NCBI RefSeq assembly: GCF_016806835.2
Contig: NZ_CP086113.1
Span: forward strand, 1-64,000
DNA: 64,000 nucleotides
Source: Skermanella rosea
GTDB taxonomy: Bacteria > Pseudomonadota > Alphaproteobacteria > Azospirillales > Azospirillaceae
Direction of reading: 5' to 3'
The notes below the pieces were generated by a model. That model was not told the origin of the DNA. It saw only the letters and a list, made by a program, of their open reading frames with translations, and did no database searches. Shown piece by piece: positions 59,617 to 64,000 of this stretch. Positions within the stretch are counted from its first letter, which is position 1. Every line of letters begins with the position of its first letter. Made by a program: the position numbers and the translations under genes.

Positions 59617-60726
59617 ATGACATCACGTATTCGCCCCGGCGTCGCGGTCCACCGCGTCGCGACCACCGGCCCCGACGACGTGGCCGGGCTCGAACGGCTG
59701 GTCCGGGCGGGCGACCTGGACCCGGCCGGAATCGTCGCGATCCTCGGCAAGACGGAAGGCAACGGCTGCGTCAACGACTTCAGCCGGGGCTTCGCGACGC
59801 AAAGCCTCAAGCTGTTCCTCCAGGGGCATGTCGGTCGGGAGGCGGCCGGGCGCGTCTGCCTCGTCATGTCCGGCGGGACCGAGGGCGCCCTCTCCCCCCA
59901 CTGGATCGTGTTCGAGCGCCGGGAGTCGGACGAGCCGGCGCGCGGCCCGGCGCTCGCCATGGGAAGCGCCATCACCCCCGACCTGCCGCCCGAACATCTG
60001 GGCCGCCGCGCCCAGGTGGAAATGGTCGCCCGGGGAGTTGCCGACGCCATGGAGCGGGCGGGCATCGCCGATCCGGCCGCCGTGCATTTCGTCCAGGTCA
60101 AGTGCCCGCTGCTGACGGCGGCCCGCGCCGCCGAGGCCGTGGCCCGGGGCCGGGCGACCGCCACGCGCGACACCCTCAAATCCATGGGGCTGTCGCGCGG
60201 CGCCAGCGCGCTGGGCGTCGCCGTGGCGCTGGGCGAACTGGCGATCGGGGAGATTCCCGACGACGCCAACGGCGCGGACATGCGGCTGTGGTCCGGCCGG
60301 GCCAGCACCTCCGCAGGGATCGAGCTGATGGGGCATGAGATCCTGGTGCTCGGCATGAGCCCGGACTGGACCGGTCCGCTCGCCATCGACCATGCGGTGA
60401 TGGGGGATGCCGCCGACGTCGGGCCGGTGCGCGCGGCGCTGGCGCGGCTGGGCCTCGACGCCGAGGGGCAGCTCGACGGCCCCGCAAGGGCACGGGTCAG
60501 GGCCGTGCTGGCCAAGGCGGAGGCGTCGCGGACCGGCACCGTGCGGGGCCTGCGGCACACGATGCTGGACGACAGCGACATCTCCGCCACCCGGCATGCC
60601 CGCGCCTTCGTCGCAGGCGTGCTGGCCGGGACGATGGGCATGACCGACCTGTTCGTCTCCGGCGGGGCCGAGCACCAGGGACCGGACGGCGGCGGACCGG
60701 TCGCGATCATCGCGGAACGGGCCTGA
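59617..60726 (+). CDS. Ring-opening amidohydrolase (cyanuric acid hydrolase/barbiturase family)
   Basis: A 369-aa enzyme of the rare AtzD/barbiturase family. Its three repeats each supply a Lys/Ser pair: Lys45 (ILGKTEGNGCVNDFSRG) with Ser85 (MSGGTEG), Lys162 (QVKCPLLT) with Ser232 (ASTSAGIEL) and Lys300 (LAKAEASRTG) with Ser348 (VSGGAEHQGPDGGGPVA). Pairings follow the known structures of the family. It opens cyanuric acid to carboxybiuret or barbiturate to ureidomalonate. AGGA precedes the ATG at 59617. Which of the two rings it prefers cannot be read from sequence here. Confidence 0.94.
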   Translation: MTSRIRPGVAVHRVATTGPDDVAGLERLVRAGDLDPAGIVAILGKTEGNGCVNDFSRGFATQSLKLFLQGHVGREAAGRVCLVMSGGTEGALSPHWIVFERRESDEPARGPALAMGSAITPDLPPEHLGRRAQVEMVARGVADAMERAGIADPAAVHFVQVKCPLLTAARAAEAVARGRATATRDTLKSMGLSRGASALGVAVALGELAIGEIPDDANGADMRLWSGRASTSAGIELMGHEILVLGMSPDWTGPLAIDHAVMGDAADVGPVRAALARLGLDAEGQLDGPARARVRAVLAKAEASRTGTVRGLRHTMLDDSDISATRHARAFVAGVLAGTMGMTDLFVSGGAEHQGPDGGGPVAIIAERA

Positions 60727-60730
60727 GCCG

Positions 60731-61690
60731 ATGGCGGATCGGATCGAACTCCTCCCCGAACCCGGAACGGTGCATTGGGGCCATTTCGACGCGGCGCTGG
60801 CCCCGGTCGCCGAGATCGCCGGCGGCGACACCATTGTCATCCATACCGTGAGCGGCGGGCGGGACGATCTGCCGCCGGCCGGCTCCGGCATGACGGTCCG
60901 GCCCGAGCATTGGCGCATCCTTGATGCCGTCGAGCCGGACATGGGGCCGCACATCATGACCGGCCCGATCGCCGTCCGGGACGCCGAGCCGGGCGACGCG
61001 CTCCGGGTGGAGATCCTGGACGTGGCGCTACGCGAGGACTGGGGCTTCAACCTGATCCGGCCGGGCGCCGGAGCCCTGCCCGACCGGTTCCCCGACCACC
61101 GGCGCATCCATCTGCCGATCGACAGGGCGGCGGGAACGGTGCTGACGCCCTGGGGGCTGGAGATCCCCGCCCGCCCCTTCTTCGGCGTGATGGGCACCGC
61201 GCCGGCGCCGGAGCTGGGGCGGCTCACCTCGATCGTTCCCGGCGCCTTCGGCGGCAACATCGACAACAAGGAGCTGACGGCCGGGTCGGTCCTGTACCTG
61301 CCGGTCTGGACGGAAGGCGCGCTGTTCTCCGCCGGGGACGGCCATGCCGCCCAGGGCGACGGGGAAGTCTGCCTGACCGCGGTGGAGACCGGCCTGACCG
61401 GAACCTTCCGCATTGATCTGGTCAAGCGGGCCGGACTGGCGTTTCCCCGGGCGGAAACGCCGGGCCACCTGATCACCATGGGCTTCGACGAGGACCTGGA
61501 CGAGGCCGCGCGCACGGCCCTGATAGAGATGATCGGGCTGATCACTGAACGCACCTCGCTGTCCGAGGAGGAAGCCTATCGGCTGTGCAGCCTTGCGGCC
61601 GACCTCCGCGTCACGCAATTGGTGAACCGGCGCAAGGGCATCCATGCCATGCTGGGGCGCTGGGCGCTCGGGACGAAACCAACCCCCTGA
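60731..61690 (+). CDS. Acetamidase/formamidase-family amidase
   Basis: A 319-aa cytoplasmic enzyme of the FmdA_AmdA family. Motifs include GTVHWGHFDAALAPVAEIAG, the VMGTAPAPELGRLTSIVPGA segment and the metal-type FGGNIDNKELTAGSVLYLPV and GDGHAAQGDGEVCLTAVE blocks. It hydrolyses small amides to ammonia and acids. It begins 4 bp after the AtzD-like gene, so it probably acts on the ring-opened product, such as an amide or ureido acid (inference). Confidence 0.92.
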   Translation: MADRIELLPEPGTVHWGHFDAALAPVAEIAGGDTIVIHTVSGGRDDLPPAGSGMTVRPEHWRILDAVEPDMGPHIMTGPIAVRDAEPGDALRVEILDVALREDWGFNLIRPGAGALPDRFPDHRRIHLPIDRAAGTVLTPWGLEIPARPFFGVMGTAPAPELGRLTSIVPGAFGGNIDNKELTAGSVLYLPVWTEGALFSAGDGHAAQGDGEVCLTAVETGLTGTFRIDLVKRAGLAFPRAETPGHLITMGFDEDLDEAARTALIEMIGLITERTSLSEEEAYRLCSLAADLRVTQLVNRRKGIHAMLGRWALGTKPTP

Positions 61691-61708
61691 CGGGGAGGAA
61701 GAGAGATC

Positions 61709-62122
61709 ATGGAAAAGCTTAAGGTCACCATCGACGAGATGGTCTTCGACGCGCGGCTGGAACTCCAGGCGGCGCCGAAGACCTGTGCCGCCTTCATCGA
61801 GCGCCTGCCGTTCGACTCCCAGGTCGTCCATGTCCGCTGGAGCGGCGAAGGCGTCTGGATCCCGCTCGGCGACTATGACTTCGGCGTGGGATACGAGAAC
61901 CACACGAGCTATCCTGCGCCGGGGCAGATCATCCTGTATCCCGGCGGGATCAGCGAGACCGAGATCCTGCTGGCCTATGGCGGGGTGCAGTTCGCCAGCA
62001 AGATGGGCCAGCTTGCCGGCAACCACTTCATCACCCTGACCTCGGGACTGGAGAACCTGCCCGAGGTCGGCCGCCGCGCCCTGTGGCAGGGCGCCCGGAA
62101 GATCCGGTTCGAGGCGGCGTAA
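61709..62122 (+). CDS. DUF3830-family protein (cyclophilin-like fold)
   Basis: A 137-aa protein with the DUF3830 pattern: LELQAAPKTCAAFIERLPFD, HVRWSGEGVWIPLGDYDFGV, ENHTSYPAPGQIILYPGGIS and YGGVQFASKMGQLAGNHFIT. The function is not established; members recur beside amidohydrolases and pyrimidine or hydantoin genes. It is the last gene of the operon, 18 bp after the amidase gene, with GGGGAGG upstream of the ATG. Confidence 0.88.
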   Translation: MEKLKVTIDEMVFDARLELQAAPKTCAAFIERLPFDSQVVHVRWSGEGVWIPLGDYDFGVGYENHTSYPAPGQIILYPGGISETEILLAYGGVQFASKMGQLAGNHFITLTSGLENLPEVGRRALWQGARKIRFEAA

Positions 62123-62443
62123 AGGAACGCCCGGCTCCGCGGCGGAAAGGCCGCGGGGCCGGGCTGGGGTCGATGCACATCAAGCGCCCAGTTTCCACAC
62201 CATATGCCGCGATGTTGGACAGAAGCCGCAGCAACGGCCGGCCCCCGTCCCAATCCTCGAAAGCTCGCCGCGCGATCCGGCGAGTACATTGCAAGATAAA
62301 TTCCTTAACTTACCTCATCGCAATTGATAATTTCGTGCCGGCCCGGAACCGGAGCGGATTTGCACCTCGATCAGATCTGTAAGTAACATACTCTGGCATG
62401 CGTTTTGCTACTGATCGTCTATCACTCATCGTGAGGGACGATC
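62123..62443. promoter_or_regulatory. Intergenic region with promoter of second ABC operon
   Basis: After the stem-loop, the stretch 62280-62430 is AT-rich and should hold the promoter of the second transporter. A palindrome gatcagatctg lies near 62369. At 62412-62419 tgatcgtc pairs with gacgatca at 62437-62444, a hairpin that would cover the Shine-Dalgarno GAGGGA and the first base of the ATG. Confidence 0.45.
62130..62163 (+). terminator. Stem-loop at end of heterocycle operon
   Basis: 14-bp arms at 62130-62143 and 62150-62163 pair perfectly except for one G-U, around a 6-nt loop, and begin 7 bp after the DUF3830 stop. There is no T-run, so a Rho-assisted terminator or 3' stabiliser is likely. 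It separates this operon from the second ABC transporter. Confidence 0.6.
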
Positions 62444-63217
62444 ATGCAGGACAGAGAAACGCAACTGGAGCTGACCGGCATCGCGAAGTCTTTCCGGACC
62501 CGGACGGGCACGGTACCGGTCGTCAACGACCTGACGTTCAAAATCCACGAGCGGGACTTCGTCAGCATCATCGGGCCGTCGGGCTGCGGCAAGACGACGA
62601 TCTTCAACATGATCGCCGGCCTGCTGGAGCCGGATGCCGGCACCATGCGCTTCAGGGGCGAGGTGGTCACCGGCCTGCGCGGCCACATCGGCTACATGAT
62701 GCAGAAGGACCTCCTGTTCCCCTGGCGCACCGTGCTCCAGAACGCCTTGCTGGGGCTGGAGATGCGCGACGTCGATCCGCGCGTCGCGACGGAGCGGGCG
62801 CGCGAGTACCTGGCGGCCTTCGGCCTCGCCGGGTTCGAGAACGCCTATCCGAGCACCCTGTCCGGCGGGCAGCGGCAGCGCGTGGCGCTGATCCGGACGC
62901 TGGTCATGGACCCCGACATCCTGCTGCTGGACGAGCCTTTCTCGGCGCTCGACTACCAGACCCGCCTCCACCTGGAGGGAGTGCTGGTCGATGCCGTGGA
63001 GAAGTCCGGCAAGACGGTCATCCTGATCACCCACGACGTGGACGAGGCCGTGGCGCTGTCGAAGCGCGTCGTCGTGCTGAGCGGTCGGCCGTCGCGGGTG
63101 AAGGCGGTCCACGACATCGAGATATCCTGCCACTCCCCCGTGGAATCGCGGAGCGACCCGCACTTTTCCCAATACTTCAACCTGCTGTGCAGCGAACTCG
63201 AAATCCAGACACGCTGA
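62444..63217 (+). CDS. NitT/TauT-type ABC transporter ATPase (second system)
   Basis: A 257-aa ATPase. Walker A GPSGCGKT, Q-loop YMMQKDLLFPWRTVLQNALL, signature LSGGQRQR and Walker B LLLLDEPFSALD, then LITHDVDEAVALSKRVVVLS. GAGGG 6 nt before the ATG. It is followed by a permease that runs off the window. It has its own promoter region and may import a related compound or a different nitrogen source. Confidence 0.94.
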   Translation: MQDRETQLELTGIAKSFRTRTGTVPVVNDLTFKIHERDFVSIIGPSGCGKTTIFNMIAGLLEPDAGTMRFRGEVVTGLRGHIGYMMQKDLLFPWRTVLQNALLGLEMRDVDPRVATERAREYLAAFGLAGFENAYPSTLSGGQRQRVALIRTLVMDPDILLLDEPFSALDYQTRLHLEGVLVDAVEKSGKTVILITHDVDEAVALSKRVVVLSGRPSRVKAVHDIEISCHSPVESRSDPHFSQYFNLLCSELEIQTR

Positions 63218-63242
63218 GGCCAGACATGCTGAGGATCGCATC

Positions 63243-64000
63243 ATGACAATGACCGCATCACGCATCCAGGCTTCGGCCAAAGCCCTGCCGGGCCGGGCTT
63301 GGTCGCGCTTTTCCCTGGGAGAGGCCGGCGGCGGGTTCGCCCGGGCGGGCATCCAGGTGCTGGCGGTGGCGGCCTTCTTCGCCGCCTGGGAGATCGGCGT
63401 CAGGACCGGCGCGATCTCCGGCTTCCTGGTCGGGCAGCCGTCCGGGATCTTCGCCAATTTCGGCCGCTTCATCGCCGACGGGTCGCTGTTCGTCGATGCC
63501 GGCTACACCGCGCTGGAGGCCATCGTCGGCTTCGCCATCGGGACGCTCCTGGGAACCACGCTCGGCCTGTCCCTGTGGTATTCGGAAAATGTCGCGCGCA
63601 TCGTCGAGCCCTTCGTGATCGCGCTCAACAGCGTGCCGAAGATCGCGCTGGCGCCGCTGATCATTCTGTGGTTCGGCACCGGCTATTCCGCAAAGATCGC
63701 CCTGGTCATCGCGATGACCGCGATCGTCGCGCTGATCACCGCCTATCAGGCGGCGCGGGATTCCGACAAGGACCTCCAGCGGCTGCTGGCCTCCATGGGC
63801 GCCGACAAGCACCGGATCTTCTACAAGGCGGTGATCCCGTCGTCGCTTCCGGCCGTCATCGCCACCTTCCGGATCAATATCGGTTTCGCGCTGGTCGGCG
63901 CGGTGGTTGGCGAGTTCATCTCCTCCCAGCACGGGCTGGGGCACCTCGTCTTCACCGCGTCCAACCTCTACGACCTCAACACGGTCTGGGTCGGGCTCTT
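63243..64000 (+). CDS. NitT/TauT-type ABC transporter permease, cut by window edge
   Basis: 252 complete codons are visible; the gene continues beyond the right edge. It starts MTMTASRIQASAKALPGRAW with a long cytoplasmic lead, then helices from VLAVAAFFAAWEIGVRTGAI. Family motifs: SGFLVGQPSGIFANFGRFIA, SVPKIALAPLIILWFGTGYS, the EAA loop RLLASMGADKHRIFYKAVIP and VGEFISSQHGLGHLV. The ATG lies 25 bp after the ATPase stop. The binding protein is probably outside the window. Confidence 0.92.
   Translation, partial: MTMTASRIQASAKALPGRAWSRFSLGEAGGGFARAGIQVLAVAAFFAAWEIGVRTGAISGFLVGQPSGIFANFGRFIADGSLFVDAGYTALEAIVGFAIGTLLGTTLGLSLWYSENVARIVEPFVIALNSVPKIALAPLIILWFGTGYSAKIALVIAMTAIVALITAYQAARDSDKDLQRLLASMGADKHRIFYKAVIPSSLPAVIATFRINIGFALVGAVVGEFISSQHGLGHLVFTASNLYDLNTVWVGL

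Noticed and set aside
1-64000. Search for CRISPR arrays, tRNA/rRNA genes and intact prophage or IS elements
   Set aside because: No regularly spaced direct repeats, tRNA T-arm motifs or complete transposase genes were found by reading; only the IS110 fragment and MITE-like repeat are supported.

Overview
The window is GC-rich, has tightly packed operons and contains no tRNA, rRNA or CRISPR array that I could find. Gene content points to an alphaproteobacterium, most likely a soil or plant-associated member of the Rhodospirillales/Azospirillales (Azospirillum or Skermanella-like). The pointers are a homologue of the alphaproteobacterial F1-ATPase inhibitor zeta (DUF1476), a DUF1127-like small protein, HisKA_2 kinases and many ABC/TRAP uptake systems. 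The genus is an inference from gene families only.

Layout. (1) 1-11151: the start of a LysR gene, then a rightward operon for uptake and breakdown of a peptide-like or amidated compound: class II aldolase, five-part dipeptide-type ABC importer with the two ATPases fused, ketopantoate-reductase-like enzyme, histone-deacetylase-like amidohydrolase, cupin, EamA exporter and M20 deacylase. (2) 11206-16970: leftward envelope/stress genes (DUF1476, UPF0114/YqhA, DUF2333, SPW-repeat protein, small membrane proteins) and an ECF sigma/anti-sigma pair divergent from a DUF1127-like gene. (3) 17452-27821: single genes, namely a lipoprotein, a TetR-methionine aminopeptidase pair, a VOC protein, a MITE-like repeat, a Crp/Fnr regulator, an SGNH esterase, a DSD1-type PLP enzyme, a TylF-type methyltransferase and a GAF/HisKA_2 kinase. 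(4) 27978-31147: a glycosyltransferase/GtrA/membrane-protein trio that looks like a three-component glycosylation cassette. (5) 32230-34305: a hybrid sensor kinase, followed by a scar at about 34322-35318 with remains of an IS110-type transposase, an OsmC protein and a PIN toxin. (6) 35565-39651: gntR-dctP-dctQ-dctM-rpiB, a sugar-acid or polyol uptake operon with two candidate GntR operators. (7) 39761-41685: a doubtful small ORF, a doubly frameshifted gene and an ImmA/IrrE-like metallopeptidase. (8) 41856-50469: a leftward operon of aldehyde dehydrogenase, TRAP transporter, zinc alcohol dehydrogenase, CaiB-type CoA transferase, HpcH/HpaI lyase and LysR. It reads as alcohol to aldehyde to acid to CoA ester to cleavage.

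(9) 50996-64000 is the most interesting part. A LysR gene is divergent from an operon encoding two pyrimidine-type (NMT1/THI5-like) binding proteins, ABC ATPase and permease, an SDR, a dihydropyrimidinase/allantoinase-type hydrolase, an ATZ/TRZ-type deaminase or hydrolase, a ring-opening amidohydrolase of the cyanuric acid hydrolase/barbiturase family with all three Lys/Ser pairs, an acetamidase/formamidase and a DUF3830 protein. A second NitT/TauT-type ABC importer runs off the right edge. The operon looks like a self-contained route for importing and dismantling a cyclic urea or imide such as a pyrimidine, barbiturate, hydantoin or s-triazine; the exact substrate cannot be read from sequence.
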